64,000 nucleotides of DNA, taken from Variovorax sp. TBS-050B. GTDB lineage: Bacteria; Pseudomonadota; Gammaproteobacteria; Burkholderiales; Burkholderiaceae_C. Shown here one piece after another: positions 1 through 9,243 of this stretch. Within the stretch, counting starts at the first letter, position 1. Every line of letters begins with the position of its first letter. Both the position numbers and the translations under genes were made by a program. Location of the stretch: the NCBI RefSeq assembly GCF_029893635.1, contig NZ_JARXYR010000002.1, forward strand, positions 2,269,001 through 2,333,000, in the 5' to 3' direction. Below the pieces are notes generated by a model. It searched no databases. It was given only the letters and a program-made list of their open reading frames with translations, and was not told where the DNA came from.

Positions 1-703
1 GCACTTCACGGCCCAGCGGCGCAACGGCGTCACCTTGCCCGATCTGCCGATCGTGCTGAACCTGCCCGGCGAGCACAACGTGCGCAACGCGCTCTCGGTG
101 ATCGCGGTGGCCGTGGAGCTCGGCATTCCCGACGAGGCGGTGCAGCGCGGCCTGGCCGACTTCAAGGGCGTGGGCCGGCGCTTCCAGAGCTACGGCGAGG
201 TGGCGGTGCCGGCCGAGGGCGGCGCCGCATCGGCAGGCAGCTTCACGCTGATCGACGACTACGGCCACCATCCGGTGGAGATGGCCGCCACGCTCGCCGC
301 CGCGCGCGGCGCCTTTCCGGGCCGCCGGCTGGTGCTGGCCTTCCAGCCGCACCGCTACACCCGCACGCGCGACTGCTTCGAGGATTTCGTCAAGGTCATC
401 GGCAAGGCCGACGCGGTGCTGCTCGGCGAGGTCTATGCCGCGGGCGAGCCGCCCATCGTCGCCGCCGACGGCCGCACGCTGGCGCGCGCGCTGCGCGTCG
501 CGGGCAAGGTGGAGCCGGTGTTCGTCGACGACATCGCGGCGATGCCGCGGGCGATCCTCGACAACGCACGTGCCGGCGACGTGGTGCTGTGCATGGGCGC
601 GGGCTCGATCGGCGCCGTGCCCGCGAAGGTGGTCGAGATCGGCAATGCGGCGGCGCCGGCGCCATCAACCAGGCGCGCTGCGCGCAAAGGGGAGGCAGCA
701 TGA
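1..703 (+). CDS. murC: UDP-N-acetylmuramate--L-alanine ligase, 3' part
   Basis: This is the C-terminal part (about 234 codons) of MurC, which adds L-alanine to UDP-MurNAc in the cytoplasm using ATP. The reading frame is already open at base 2 with no start, so the gene begins before the window; full-length MurC is usually 460-490 aa. Visible family features are the [13 protein letters not shown] stretch of the central ligase domain and the DDYGHHPVE motif of the C-terminal Mur ligase domain. The stop overlaps the ddl start as ATGA, indicating translational coupling within the dcw cluster. The extra Ala-rich C-terminal tail is unremarkable. Identification is firm from motifs and gene order. 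Confidence 0.95.
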   Translation, partial: HFTAQRRNGVTLPDLPIVLNLPGEHNVRNALSVIAVAVELGIPDEAVQRGLADFKGVGRRFQSYGEVAVPAEGGAASAGSFTLIDDYGHHPVEMAATLAAARGAFPGRRLVLAFQPHRYTRTRDCFEDFVKVIGKADAVLLGEVYAAGEPPIVAADGRTLARALRVAGKVEPVFVDDIAAMPRAILDNARAGDVVLCMGAGSIGAVPAKVVEIGNAAAPAPSTRRAARKGEAA

Positions 704-1680
704 GCCTTCAACAGGATCCAAGGCAATTCGGCAAGGTCGCCGTGCTGCTCGGCGGAAGCTCCGCCGAGCGCGACATCTCCCTCATGTCCGGGCAGGGCGT
801 GCTCGAGGCGCTGCGCGCGCGCGGCGTCGATGCGCACGCCTTCGACCCCTCGCAGCGCGACCTGGTCGAGCTCCGCCGCGAAGGCTTCGCGCGCTGCTTC
901 ATCGCGCTGCACGGGCGGCACGGCGAGGACGGCACGGTGCAGGGCGCGCTCGAACTGCTCGGCATTCCCTACACCGGCTCGGGCGTGATGGCCTCGAGCG
1001 TGGCGATGGACAAGGTCATGACCAAGCGCATCTGGCAGGCCGACGGCCTGCCCACGCCGAAGTACGTGCGCCTGGCCTTCGACCAGCAGAGCCGCGAGCA
1101 GGTGCGCGCGGTGCCCGACGTGCTCGGCCTGCCGCTGATCGTGAAGCCGCCGCGCGAGGGCTCGTCGATCGGCGTCACCAAGGTCGAGGGCTATTCGCAG
1201 ATGCAGGATGCGGTGGCGCTTTCCGCGAAGTACGACGCCGACGTGCTCTGCGAGGAGTTCATCGAAGGCGAGGAAGTGACCTGCGCCGTGCTCGGCAGCG
1301 GCCTCGACGCGCATGCGCTGCCGGTGGTGCGCATCGCCGCGCCCCAAGGCGCCTACGACTACCAGAACAAGTACTTCACCGACGACGTGAAGTACCACTG
1401 CCCGAGCGGGCTGCCCGAGGCCGAGGAGCAGGAGATCCGCCGCATCACGCTGGCGGCCTACCGCACGCTGGGCTGCCGCGGCTGGGGGCGCGCCGACGTG
1501 ATGATCCGCGCGAGCGATCGCAAGCCCTTCCTGCTCGAGATGAACACCTCGCCGGGCATGACCAGCCATTCGCTGGTGCCGATGTCGGCGCGCGCCGCGG
1601 GCATTCCCTACGAAGACCTGTGCGTGCGCGTGCTGGCGTCGGCCTCGCTCGATGCCGCCGCGGGCGGGCCGTCGCCATGA
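700..1680 (+). CDS. ddl: D-alanine--D-alanine ligase
   Basis: ATP-grasp ligase of 326 aa making D-Ala-D-Ala for the peptidoglycan stem peptide; usual family length is about 305-365 aa. The start ATG overlaps the murC stop (ATGA), which fixes it. Near the N terminus is [17 protein letters not shown], followed by [14 protein letters not shown], then the ATP-grasp segment around [13 protein letters not shown], and the C-terminal [17 protein letters not shown], which carries the metal and substrate-binding residues of Ddl enzymes. It sits between murC and ftsQ as in other proteobacterial dcw clusters (the ddlB position). Confidence 0.97.
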   Translation: MSLQQDPRQFGKVAVLLGGSSAERDISLMSGQGVLEALRARGVDAHAFDPSQRDLVELRREGFARCFIALHGRHGEDGTVQGALELLGIPYTGSGVMASSVAMDKVMTKRIWQADGLPTPKYVRLAFDQQSREQVRAVPDVLGLPLIVKPPREGSSIGVTKVEGYSQMQDAVALSAKYDADVLCEEFIEGEEVTCAVLGSGLDAHALPVVRIAAPQGAYDYQNKYFTDDVKYHCPSGLPEAEEQEIRRITLAAYRTLGCRGWGRADVMIRASDRKPFLLEMNTSPGMTSHSLVPMSARAAGIPYEDLCVRVLASASLDAAAGGPSP

Positions 1681-1696
1681 GACCCAGGCCACACGC

Positions 1697-2488
1697 ATGA
1701 GCAGCACCACCGTGCCCTTCGACGTCAAGCTGATGAACATCGTCTCGAACCTCGCGTTCGCGGCGGTGGGCCTCATGCTGCTCGCCGCGGGCGCATGGTG
1801 GGTGCTGCGCCAGCCCTTCTTTCCGATCGGCGGCATCAAGGTCGACGGCGACGTGACGCACAACAACGCGGTGACGCTGCGCGCCAACGTCGCGCCGCAG
1901 CTCGCGGGCAACTTCTTCACCGTCGACCTGTTCCGCGCGCGCGCGGCCTTCGAGTCGGTGCCCTGGGTCCGCAAGGCCGTGGTGCGGCGCGAGTTTCCGA
2001 ACCGGCTGCGCGTGACGCTGACCGAGCAGGTGCCGGTGGCGACCTGGGGCGACGAGACGGGCTCGAAGCTGATCAATGGGTTCGGCGAGGTGTTCGAGGC
2101 CAACGTGGCCGAGGTCGACGACCGGCTGCCGCGGCTCGACGGGCCGGTCGAGCAGGCGGGGCAGGTGCTGGGCATGTACCGCGTGATCGCGCCGCTGTTC
2201 CAGCCCTACGACTTCAGCGTGGAGCAGCTCACGCTCTCGAGCCGGGGGAGCTGGAAGGCGGTGCTCGACAGCGGCGCGGAGATCGAGCTCGGCCGCGGCC
2301 AGGCCGAGGAGGTCACGGCGCGCGCGCAGCGGTTCCTGAAGACCGTCACGCAGGTCGCGGCCCAGTACCAGCGCACGCCGGCCGACGTCGAGGCGGCCGA
2401 CCTGCGCCACAACGATGCCTATGCGCTGCGGCTGCGCGGCGTCAGCACGGTGGTTGCCGAGCCCAAGGCCAAGCCCAAGAAGAAATAG
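1697..2488 (+). CDS. ftsQ: Cell division protein FtsQ
   Basis: Bitopic division protein of 263 aa that links early and late divisome components (FtsA/FtsZ side with FtsB-FtsL). One membrane segment lies at about residues 15-37 (FAAVGLMLLAAGAWWVLR). It is followed by the periplasmic POTRA domain beginning PFFPIGGIKVDGDV and the FtsQ-type segment with VPWVRKAVVRREFPNRL. The ATG at 1697 is chosen because it places a short cytoplasmic tail before the membrane segment; upstream in-frame codons lie inside ddl. The basic C-terminal tail (KPKKK) is normal for the order. It is 16 bp after ddl. Confidence 0.95.
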   Translation: MSSTTVPFDVKLMNIVSNLAFAAVGLMLLAAGAWWVLRQPFFPIGGIKVDGDVTHNNAVTLRANVAPQLAGNFFTVDLFRARAAFESVPWVRKAVVRREFPNRLRVTLTEQVPVATWGDETGSKLINGFGEVFEANVAEVDDRLPRLDGPVEQAGQVLGMYRVIAPLFQPYDFSVEQLTLSSRGSWKAVLDSGAEIELGRGQAEEVTARAQRFLKTVTQVAAQYQRTPADVEAADLRHNDAYALRLRGVSTVVAEPKAKPKKK

Positions 2489-2511
2489 ACAGCGAATACC
2501 GAGGACATTCA

Positions 2512-3741
2512 ATGCCCAAAGAATACAAAGACCTGGTTGTCGGACTCGACATCGGCACCGCCAAAGTGATGGTGGTGGTGGCCGAGGTGCTGGCCGGCGG
2601 TGAACTGAAGCTCGCCGGCCTCGGCGTGGCGCCGAGCAACGGCCTCAAGCGCGGCGTGGTGGTGAACATCGACGCCACGGTGCAGAGCATCCAGCAGGCG
2701 CTCAAGGAAGCCGAGCTGATGGCCGACTGCAAGATCAGCCGCGTCTACACCGGCATCACCGGCAGCCACATCCGCGGCATCAATTCGAGCGGCATGGTGG
2801 CGGTGAAGGACAAGGAAGTCACGCCGGCCGACGTGGCGCGCGTGGTCGAGACCGCGCGCGCGATCAACATCTCGAGCGACCAGCGCCTGCTGCTGGTGGA
2901 GCCGCAGGAGTTCGTGATCGACGGCCAGGACGTGAAGGAGCCGATCGGCATGAGCGGCATGCGGCTCGAGGCCAAGGTGCACATCGTGACCGGCGCGCAG
3001 AGCGCGGCCGAGAACATCATCAAGTGCGTGCGCCGCTGCGGGCTCGAGGTCGACCAGCTGATGCTGAATCCGCTGGCCTCGAGCCAGGCGGTGCTGACCG
3101 AGGACGAGCGCGAGCTCGGCGTGGTGCTGGTCGACATCGGCGCGGGCACGACGGACGTGGCGATCTTCACCAACGGCGCGATCCGCCACACGGCAGTGAT
3201 CCCGATCGCGGGCGACCTGATCACGAGCGACATCGCGATGGCGCTGCGCACGCCGACCAAGGACGCCGAGGACATCAAGGTCGAGAACGGCTATGCCAAG
3301 CAGCTGCTGGCCGACCCCGACACCCAGGTCGAGGTGCCCGGCCTCGGCGACCGCGGCCCGCGCATGCTGAGCAAGCAGGCGCTCGCGGGCGTGATCGAGC
3401 CGCGCATCGAGGAGATCTTCTCGCTGGTGCAGCAGGTGGTGCGCGAGTCGGGCTACGAAGAGGTGCTGTCTTCGGGCGTGGTGCTCACGGGCGGCAGCGC
3501 CGTGATGCCCGGCATGGTCGAGCTCGGCGAGGACATCTTCCTCAAGCCGGTGCGCCGCGGCATTCCCAAGTATTCGAGCGCACTCTCGGACATGGTCGCG
3601 CAGCCGCGCGCCGCCACCGTGATGGGCCTGCTCGAGGAGGCCCGCTTCGCACGCATGCGCGGCTTCAAGGTGGCGCAGAAGAACGGATCGGTAAAGACTG
3701 CGTTCGGACGTTTCAAGGACTTCATCGTGGGGAACTTCTGA
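2512..3741 (+). CDS. ftsA: Cell division protein FtsA
   Basis: Actin-like ATPase of 409 aa that tethers FtsZ to the membrane. The N terminus has the phosphate-binding GLDIGTAKVMVVVAEV, the middle has VVLVDIGAGTTDVAIF (phosphate 2) and VVLTGGSAVMPGM (adenosine motif). The extreme C terminus, FKDFIVGNF, is the amphipathic membrane-targeting helix expected of FtsA. Start is the ATG 23 bp after ftsQ, preceded by a GAGGA Shine-Dalgarno; length matches E. coli FtsA (420 aa). Confidence 0.97.
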   Translation: MPKEYKDLVVGLDIGTAKVMVVVAEVLAGGELKLAGLGVAPSNGLKRGVVVNIDATVQSIQQALKEAELMADCKISRVYTGITGSHIRGINSSGMVAVKDKEVTPADVARVVETARAINISSDQRLLLVEPQEFVIDGQDVKEPIGMSGMRLEAKVHIVTGAQSAAENIIKCVRRCGLEVDQLMLNPLASSQAVLTEDERELGVVLVDIGAGTTDVAIFTNGAIRHTAVIPIAGDLITSDIAMALRTPTKDAEDIKVENGYAKQLLADPDTQVEVPGLGDRGPRMLSKQALAGVIEPRIEEIFSLVQQVVRESGYEEVLSSGVVLTGGSAVMPGMVELGEDIFLKPVRRGIPKYSSALSDMVAQPRAATVMGLLEEARFARMRGFKVAQKNGSVKTAFGRFKDFIVGNF

Positions 3742-3915
3742 CCATGAACCATTCCCCACTCTGGCTCGCGCGCGGAAGTCCTCCCCTGCATTTCAACGAG
3801 CGATGGCGGCGCACAGGTCCACCGCCACGACGACGGTCACGTTGATCTCGTCAGACAACAGAACAAGTCAATTCACAGATACACAACGGCAACTGCAAAA
3901 TTCAAGGAGTTAGAA

Positions 3916-5124
3916 ATGGCCATCGAAATGATCGAAGTCGAAGAATTCAACCAAGGCACTCAGATCAAGGTGATCGGTGTGGGCGGCGGCGGCGGCAATG
4001 CCGTCGCGCACATGATGGACCGCGGCGTGCAGGGCGTGCAGTTCGTCTGCGCCAACACCGACGCGCAGGCGCTCCAGCGCAGCAACGCGCACAAGATCAT
4101 CCAGCTCGGCACGAGCGGCCTGGGTGCGGGCAGCAAGCCCGAGAAGGGCCGTGACGCGGCCGAGGCCGCGGTCGACGACATTCGCGCCGCGATCGACGGC
4201 GCGCACATGCTCTTCATCACGGCCGGCATGGGCGGCGGCACCGGCACCGGCGCCGCACCCGTGATCGCGCGCGTCGCGAAGGAAATGGGCATCCTGACCG
4301 TGGGCGTGGTGACCAAGCCCTTCGACTGGGAAGGCGGCCGCCGCATGACCAACGCCGACACCGGCCTGGCCGAGCTCGAGGCGAACGTCGACTCGCTGAT
4401 CGTGGTCTTGAACGAGAAGCTGCTCGACGTGCTGGGCGAGGACATCACCCAGGAAGAAGCCTTCGCGCATGCCAACGACGTGCTCAAGAACGCGGTCGGC
4501 GGCATCTCGGAAATCATCAACGAGTACGGCGGCGTGAACGTCGACTTCGAAGACGTGCGCACCGTGATGGGCGAGCCGGGCAAGGCCATGATGGGCACGG
4601 CCGCGGCCGCGGGTCCGGACCGCGCGCGCATCGCCGCCGAGCAGGCCGTGGCCTGCCCGCTGCTCGAAGGCATCGACCTCTCGGGCGCCAAGGGCGTGCT
4701 GGTGCTGGTCACGGCGTCGAAGAGCTCGCTGAAGCTCAACGAGTCGAAGCTCGCGATGAACACCATCCGCGCCTACGCCTCGCCCGACGCGCACGTGATC
4801 TACGGCGCCGCCTACGACGAGAGCCTGGGCGACCAGATGCGCGTGACCGTGGTGGCCACCGGCCTCTCGCGCGCCGACGCGCGCCGCCAGGCGCCGACGC
4901 TCGAAGTGATCCGCACCGGCACCGACAACATCCCGTTCAACGTGCCGACGCTCGGCGGCACGGGCCACGCGGCGGTCGGCGGCCAGCCCAACTACGACGG
5001 CATGGCCGTGCCGAGCGTGTGGCGCACCAACCGCACCATGGCCGCGGCCAAGGTCGATGCGCTGTCGTCGGGCGGCATGGACGATTTCGAGATCCCCGCG
5101 TTCCTGCGCCGCCAGGCGGATTGA
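3916..5124 (+). CDS. ftsZ: Cell division protein FtsZ
   Basis: Tubulin-like GTPase of 402 aa forming the Z ring. The tubulin signature [14 protein letters not shown] is at about residues 104-117. The glycine-rich N-terminal loop VGGGGGNAV and the T7 region [11 protein letters not shown] are present. The conserved C-terminal peptide [12 protein letters not shown], which binds FtsA and ZipA, is intact. A strong Shine-Dalgarno (AAGGAG) precedes the ATG. A 174-bp gap separates it from ftsA; this is longer than other gaps in the cluster and leaves room for an ftsZ promoter, but I see no convincing -35/-10 there. Confidence 0.98.
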   Translation: MAIEMIEVEEFNQGTQIKVIGVGGGGGNAVAHMMDRGVQGVQFVCANTDAQALQRSNAHKIIQLGTSGLGAGSKPEKGRDAAEAAVDDIRAAIDGAHMLFITAGMGGGTGTGAAPVIARVAKEMGILTVGVVTKPFDWEGGRRMTNADTGLAELEANVDSLIVVLNEKLLDVLGEDITQEEAFAHANDVLKNAVGGISEIINEYGGVNVDFEDVRTVMGEPGKAMMGTAAAAGPDRARIAAEQAVACPLLEGIDLSGAKGVLVLVTASKSSLKLNESKLAMNTIRAYASPDAHVIYGAAYDESLGDQMRVTVVATGLSRADARRQAPTLEVIRTGTDNIPFNVPTLGGTGHAAVGGQPNYDGMAVPSVWRTNRTMAAAKVDALSSGGMDDFEIPAFLRRQAD

Positions 5125-5160
5125 GCGCAGCCCGCCGGACGCTCGCGGCACGAGGGCTCG

Positions 5161-5231
5161 CAAGGGGCACGGGGGCGACCCGAAAGGGACGTCCACCGGC
5201 CCTGGGCACTGCGTTCGCTTCGTGCCCCTTG
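5161..5231. repeat. Long-range inverted repeat between ftsZ and lpxC
   Basis: An 11-bp arm CAAGGGGCACG (5161-5171) is repeated inverted as CGTGCCCCTTG (5221-5231) with 49 bp between. A 10-bp direct repeat, GTCCACCGGC, occurs at 5191-5200 and 5233-5242. The fold has no T-tract, so it is not a classic terminator. It looks like a member of a dispersed family of GC-rich intergenic hairpins. Downstream (5250-5290) the word CATAG occurs three times and one CTATG completes a small palindrome, a possible site for lpxC control. Confidence 0.55.
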
Positions 5232-5326
5232 CGTCCACCGGCGCGGGTTTCATAGAACCTATGTCTATCGGTGCCATAGCGAGGGGCATAGGCCGCCCTG
5301 GCCGCCGCGCGCCTAGAATCTCGGGC

Positions 5327-6250
5327 GTGCTGCAACAACGAACCCTCAAGTCGATCAGCCGCGCCGTGGGCGTGGGGCTTCACAGCGGCCAGCGCGTGGA
5401 GCTCACGCTGCGACCGGCCCCGGCCGACACGGGCATCGTCTTCCGACGCGTCGACCTGCCCGAGCCGGTCGACATCCGCATGACCGCCGAAGCGGTGACC
5501 GACACCCGGCTGGCCTCCACCGTCTCGACCGGCGGCGCGAAGGTGCAGACGGTCGAGCATCTGATGTCCGCCTGCGCGGGCCTGGGCATCGACAACCTCT
5601 ACATCGACATCACGGCCGACGAGGTGCCGATCCTCGACGGCTCGGCCTCCTCCTTCGTGTTCCTGCTGCAGAGCGCGGGCATCGAGCTTCAGAAGGCGCC
5701 GCGACGCTTCATCCGCGTGACCCGCAAGGTCGAGGTGCGCGAAGGCGAGGGCGCCAACGAGAAGTGGGCGAGCCTCGAGCCCTACCACGGCTACAAGCTG
5801 AGCTTCGAGATCGACTTCGACCACCGCGTGGTCAACTCCACCGGTCAGCGCGTGGAGTTCGACCTCGGCACCGGTTCCTACAGCCGCGACATCGCACGCG
5901 CCCGTACCTTCGGCTTCACGAAGGAGGTCGAGTACATGCGCAGCAAGGGCCTCGCGCTCGGCGGCGGGCTCGACAACGCGATCGTGATGGACGACACCAA
6001 GGTGCTCAATGCGGGCGGGCTGCGCTATGACGACGAGTTCGTGAAGCACAAGATCCTCGACGCGATGGGCGACCTCTACATCATCGGCAAGCCGCTGCTC
6101 GCGGCCTACAAGGCCTTCCGCTCGGGCCATGCGCTCAACAACAAGCTGCTGCGCGAGCTGCTCGCCCACGAGGACGCCTACGAAGTCGTGACCTTCGAGG
6201 ACGAGAAGCGCGCGCCGCGCGGCTTCGGCGAAGTCGCCCGGGCCTGGTAG
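5327..6250 (+). CDS. lpxC: UDP-3-O-acyl-N-acetylglucosamine deacetylase
   Basis: Zinc deacetylase of 307 aa, the first committed step of lipid A synthesis. The GTG start is chosen because it gives the family N terminus ([22 protein letters not shown]) and a length matching E. coli LpxC (305 aa). Zinc and catalytic features are VEHLMSA, the [14 protein letters not shown] motif (HKxxD) and the C-terminal FRSGHALNN. It follows ftsZ by 202 bp, the usual end of the dcw cluster. The interval contains CATAG repeats and the inverted repeat described separately. Confidence 0.97.
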   Translation: MLQQRTLKSISRAVGVGLHSGQRVELTLRPAPADTGIVFRRVDLPEPVDIRMTAEAVTDTRLASTVSTGGAKVQTVEHLMSACAGLGIDNLYIDITADEVPILDGSASSFVFLLQSAGIELQKAPRRFIRVTRKVEVREGEGANEKWASLEPYHGYKLSFEIDFDHRVVNSTGQRVEFDLGTGSYSRDIARARTFGFTKEVEYMRSKGLALGGGLDNAIVMDDTKVLNAGGLRYDDEFVKHKILDAMGDLYIIGKPLLAAYKAFRSGHALNNKLLRELLAHEDAYEVVTFEDEKRAPRGFGEVARAW

Positions 6251-6267
6251 GCCGGCGCACGCATCCC

Positions 6268-6444
6268 ATGCTTCTGTTCCGCTGGGCCATCCTGCTTCTG
6301 CTGTTGGTGGCCGGCGTGTGCTTCGTGTTCTATGCGGGCACGGGGCAGCTCAAGTACCGGCGCATCGGCTGGATCGTGCTCAAGTGGACGCTGATCGCGG
6401 CGCTCGGCTTCTTCGCGGTCCTGATCGCCGAGCGGGTCGCGTAG
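6268..6444 (+). CDS. Small membrane protein of unknown function
   Basis: A 58-aa open frame 17 bp after lpxC on the same strand. It encodes two hydrophobic segments (about residues 4-22, FRWAILLLLLVAGVCFVFY, and 34-53, GWIVLKWTLIAALGFFAVL) joined by a short basic loop (GQLKYRRI). I recognise it only as a conserved-looking small inner-membrane protein often found after lpxC in this family; no function can be assigned. Its stop codon ends one base before the ruvC stop on the opposite strand, so the two genes are tail to tail with no spacer. Confidence 0.7.
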   Translation: MLLFRWAILLLLLVAGVCFVFYAGTGQLKYRRIGWIVLKWTLIAALGFFAVLIAERVA

Positions 6445-6993
6445 CTACCTCGAGCGGCCCTGGCGGTACGCGCTCGCGTGCGTCTTCGACAGCTGTGCGG
6501 CCTCCGCCAGCCGTGCCACCGAACGTCCCACCTGCGCGTGCGTGATCGCGATGCCCAGCGCGTCGGCCGCATCGGCGCCCGGCAAGCCCGGCAGTTCGAG
6601 CAGACGCTTCACCATTTCCTGCACCTGCGCCTTGGCGGCCTGCCCATGGCCGGCCACCGCCTTCTTCATCTGCAGGGCGGTGTACTCGGCCACGCTGAGG
6701 TTGGCATTGACGAGCGAGGTCACGCAGGCCCCGCGCGCTTGGCCGAGCAGCAGCGTCGACTGCGGATTGACGTTCACGAAGATGATCTCGACCGCGGAAG
6801 CGTCGGGCTGGTAGCGCGCGGCGATCTCCGCCACGCCGTCGAACAGCACCTTGAGCCGCGCCGGCAGGTTGCCGCTGCCGAGGTGTCGCGTGCTGATGGT
6901 GCCGCTCGCGACATAGCGCAACTGGTGGCCGTCCGCATCCACCACGCCGAAGCCGGTGGTGAGAAGGCCGGGGTCGATGCCGAGAATCCGCAT
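6445..6993 (-). CDS. ruvC: Crossover junction endodeoxyribonuclease RuvC
   Basis: Holliday junction resolvase of 182 aa (E. coli 173 aa). The N terminus [18 protein letters not shown] contains the first catalytic aspartate (D7). Further features are the SAVEIIFVN segment with the catalytic glutamate, LGQARG, and the C-terminal [12 protein letters not shown] with the last acidic pair. The start is the ATG giving MRILGIDPG, since upstream in-frame sequence overlaps the neighbouring gene and lacks homology. No ruvA or ruvB is adjacent, so it is detached from the common ruvCAB arrangement here. Confidence 0.96.
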   Translation of the reverse strand: MRILGIDPGLLTTGFGVVDADGHQLRYVASGTISTRHLGSGNLPARLKVLFDGVAEIAARYQPDASAVEIIFVNVNPQSTLLLGQARGACVTSLVNANLSVAEYTALQMKKAVAGHGQAAKAQVQEMVKRLLELPGLPGADAADALGIAITHAQVGRSVARLAEAAQLSKTHASAYRQGRSR

Positions 6994-6994
6994 G

Positions 6995-7984
6995 TCAGAG
7001 GTCGAAATACCAGCGGATCGAATGAAAGAAGATCGGCGCCGCGAAGCACAGCGCATCCACGCGGTCGAGCAGGCCGTTGGCGCCCGTGACGCCCACGCCC
7101 TTCTTGCCCCAGTTGGGAATGCCGCGGTCGCGTTTGAGCGCCTTCATCACGAGGTGGCCCATCGAGCCCGCGATGCACGCGATGACGGACACCGCGAGCG
7201 CCTGGCCGAACCTGAACGGCGTGATGAACGAGAACAGCGCGCCGACCAGGCTCGCGACCACGATGCCGATGCCCCAGCTGGTCCAGTTGAAGCTGCGGCT
7301 CACATGGGGCGCGAAGGGCTTGCGCTGCGTGCGGCGCGAGATGACGTGCTGCACCAGCACCGAGGTCTGCACCACGAACACCAGGAAGAACACGAGAAAG
7401 GCGCTCTTGCCCTCGTAGCCCGGGAAGCTCAGCAGCAGCAGCGCGGGCACGTGGCTCATGCCGTAGACGCAGACCATGATGCCCCACTGCAGCTTGGCGT
7501 TGCGCTCGAGGAAGTGGCTCGGGTCGTCGGCCAGTGCGCTCGCGACCGGGATCGCGAGGAAGACGTAGACCGGGATGAACACGGTGAACAGGTCGAAGCG
7601 TGCGGTGGCCACGAGCCAGAACTGGATCGGCAGCACCACGAAGAACGCGAGGATCAGGCTGCGGTGGTCGCCGCGCCGCGTGGGCGAGAGGGTGATGAAC
7701 TCGCGCAGCGCGAAGAAGGCGATGAGCGCGAACAGCACGGTGGCCACGGTTTCGCCGAGCGCCCAGCCGATCCAGAACACCACCACCATGAACCAGGTGG
7801 TGCCGAGCAGCTTGCGGTAGTGGGCGAGCTCGGCCTGCCAGGCGGCGTCGTGCACCGGGTTGCGCCGCTCCTTGAAGCTCAGCAGGAAGGCCGTGGTGCT
7901 CACGACCACGAGCAGCCCGAAGACGATGAGGAAGAGCGCCGCGACCTGCTGGGTCGGGCTGAGGCTGCGCAGGAACTGGTTCAT
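6995..7984 (-). CDS. Phosphatidate cytidylyltransferase-like membrane protein (CdsA family)
   Basis: A 329-aa polytopic protein with about eight membrane segments. The C-terminal signature [20 protein letters not shown] followed by [13 protein letters not shown] matches the CdsA family, which makes CDP-diacylglycerol from phosphatidate and CTP. It is longer than E. coli CdsA (285 aa) and is paired with an acyltransferase gene 28 bp upstream. This resembles the YnbB-type paralogue group rather than the essential cdsA, which usually lies by uppS/dxr. It ends 1 bp before the ruvC ATG, so the genes are coupled. Family assignment is firm; the exact substrate is inferred. Confidence 0.85.
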   Translation of the reverse strand: MNQFLRSLSPTQQVAALFLIVFGLLVVVSTTAFLLSFKERRNPVHDAAWQAELAHYRKLLGTTWFMVVVFWIGWALGETVATVLFALIAFFALREFITLSPTRRGDHRSLILAFFVVLPIQFWLVATARFDLFTVFIPVYVFLAIPVASALADDPSHFLERNAKLQWGIMVCVYGMSHVPALLLLSFPGYEGKSAFLVFFLVFVVQTSVLVQHVISRRTQRKPFAPHVSRSFNWTSWGIGIVVASLVGALFSFITPFRFGQALAVSVIACIAGSMGHLVMKALKRDRGIPNWGKKGVGVTGANGLLDRVDALCFAAPIFFHSIRWYFDL

Positions 7985-8012
7985 CGCGGGCTTCTTCTGC
8001 TTCTTTTTCTTC

Positions 8013-8849
8013 TCACACGTCGCGCAACGCGATGACCGCGGCGCGCGCGCGGTCGAGGAAGGGGCGGCGCTCCTCGCCGGGCTCGACGCGGATCGGCGCG
8101 CCGAAGGTCACGGAGCACAGGATGGGCACCGGCACGATCTCGCCCTTGGGCATGACGCGCTGCACGTTGTCGATCCAGGCGGGCACCAGCACCACCTCGG
8201 GGAACAGCGTCGCGAGCGTGTAAAGGCCCGACTTGAACTTCTGCGGCTCGCCCGTGTGGCCGCGCGTGCCTTCGGGGAAGATGATGATCGAGTCGCCGCT
8301 CCTGAGTGCCTCGACGAGCGGCGCGAGCGGGTCGCGTGCGGGCTCGGCGGTGGGCTCGGCTGCCGGCGGCGCGGCTGGCGCCGGTGCGGCGGCGGGGGGC
8401 GGTGGCGGCGCGGGCAGGTCGAGCCGGCCCTGCACCTCGTCGAGGATCTCGGGCGTGATGTCGACGATGGGCGGCATGGCGTCGGCCACCGGCGCCGCGG
8501 CGGCGACGTCGGCCGCGGGCGGCGCCTCGGGCGCTGAGGCCGGCGCACCGGCCGCGCGCTCCACGTACACCGCGTTGAACACCTCGGTCGTGATCCAGCG
8601 CTTGACCGGCGTGTTGGCCCAGTAGTCGCGCGCCGCGATCGGCCGCGTGATGCTGCGCAGTTCCTCGGGCAGCGCGGCCCAGATCATCACGAGGTCGGCG
8701 TGGCTCTGATGGTTGGCGAAGTAGATGCGCTGCTCGGCCTTGGGCGGGCAGCCGTACCAGCGTGCCTGGGCACCGGTGAGCAAGCGCACCACGCCCAACA
8801 GCAACCATCCCACGAGCTTTGCCAGCATGCACGCGATGATACGGGCCAT
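8013..8849 (-). CDS. 1-acyl-glycerol-3-phosphate acyltransferase-like protein (PlsC family)
   Basis: A 278-aa membrane-associated acyltransferase. An N-terminal hydrophobic segment (about residues 8-25) precedes the catalytic NHQSHAD motif (H47 and D52 of the Hx4D motif), and FPEGTRG lies at 191-197. Between the motifs is an unusual 70-75 residue Ala/Pro-rich insert (about residues 99-173). It is upstream of and probably cotranscribed with the CdsA-like gene; together they could make CDP-diacylglycerol. The start ATG at 8849 overlaps the start of the divergent gene; an in-frame ATG at 8828 is an alternative. Confidence 0.85.
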   Translation of the reverse strand: MARIIACMLAKLVGWLLLGVVRLLTGAQARWYGCPPKAEQRIYFANHQSHADLVMIWAALPEELRSITRPIAARDYWANTPVKRWITTEVFNAVYVERAAGAPASAPEAPPAADVAAAAPVADAMPPIVDITPEILDEVQGRLDLPAPPPPPAAAPAPAAPPAAEPTAEPARDPLAPLVEALRSGDSIIIFPEGTRGHTGEPQKFKSGLYTLATLFPEVVLVPAWIDNVQRVMPKGEIVPVPILCSVTFGAPIRVEPGEERRPFLDRARAAVIALRDV

Positions 8850-9243
8850 GCGATGGCGTTTCGATCCTCATTCATTCGTCGGGGCCGCGGCCCTGTTCCT
8901 CGTGCTCGCGCTGCTCGCCACCGTGGGGGCGCGCTGGGGCTGGGTGCGCAGCTTCCTCGGCGACGTGCTGGCCGTGGCCTGGGTGTACCTGCTGTTCAAG
9001 GCCTTCGTCGGCGCACGCGTGCTGCCGCTGGCGCTCGCGGCCTTCGCGGTGGGGCTGCTGGTGGAGCTGGGGCAGTACCTGGCGGCGGCGTGGCAATGGC
9101 AGATCCCGAACCGGGCGCTGCGCATCGTGCTCGGCGCCACCGCGGACGGGTGGGACGTGCTGGCCTATGCGATCGGCTTCGTGGCCGTGCTCGCGGCCGA
9201 ACAGGCGTTCAGGGCAGTTCGGCCGCGGACATCCGCGCCATGA
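8848..9243 (+). CDS. DUF2809-like membrane protein
   Basis: A 131-aa protein with four hydrophobic segments. The pattern [20 protein letters not shown], then LLVELGQYL and [23 protein letters not shown], matches the DUF2809 family (YjgA-type in some databases), whose function is unknown. Its ATG shares three bases with the start codon of the divergent acyltransferase gene (palindrome CATG). In-frame ATGs at 8827 and 8836 would extend it further into that gene. Its 3' end overlaps mtgA on the other strand by 35 bp. Confidence 0.75.
   Translation: MRWRFDPHSFVGAAALFLVLALLATVGARWGWVRSFLGDVLAVAWVYLLFKAFVGARVLPLALAAFAVGLLVELGQYLAAAWQWQIPNRALRIVLGATADGWDVLAYAIGFVAVLAAEQAFRAVRPRTSAP

Noticed and set aside
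433..2175. Long open frame on the minus strand opposite ddl and ftsQ
   Set aside because: It is a reverse-strand shadow typical of about 70% GC DNA, with Arg/Ala-rich, low-information sequence; the plus-strand genes carry clear motifs.
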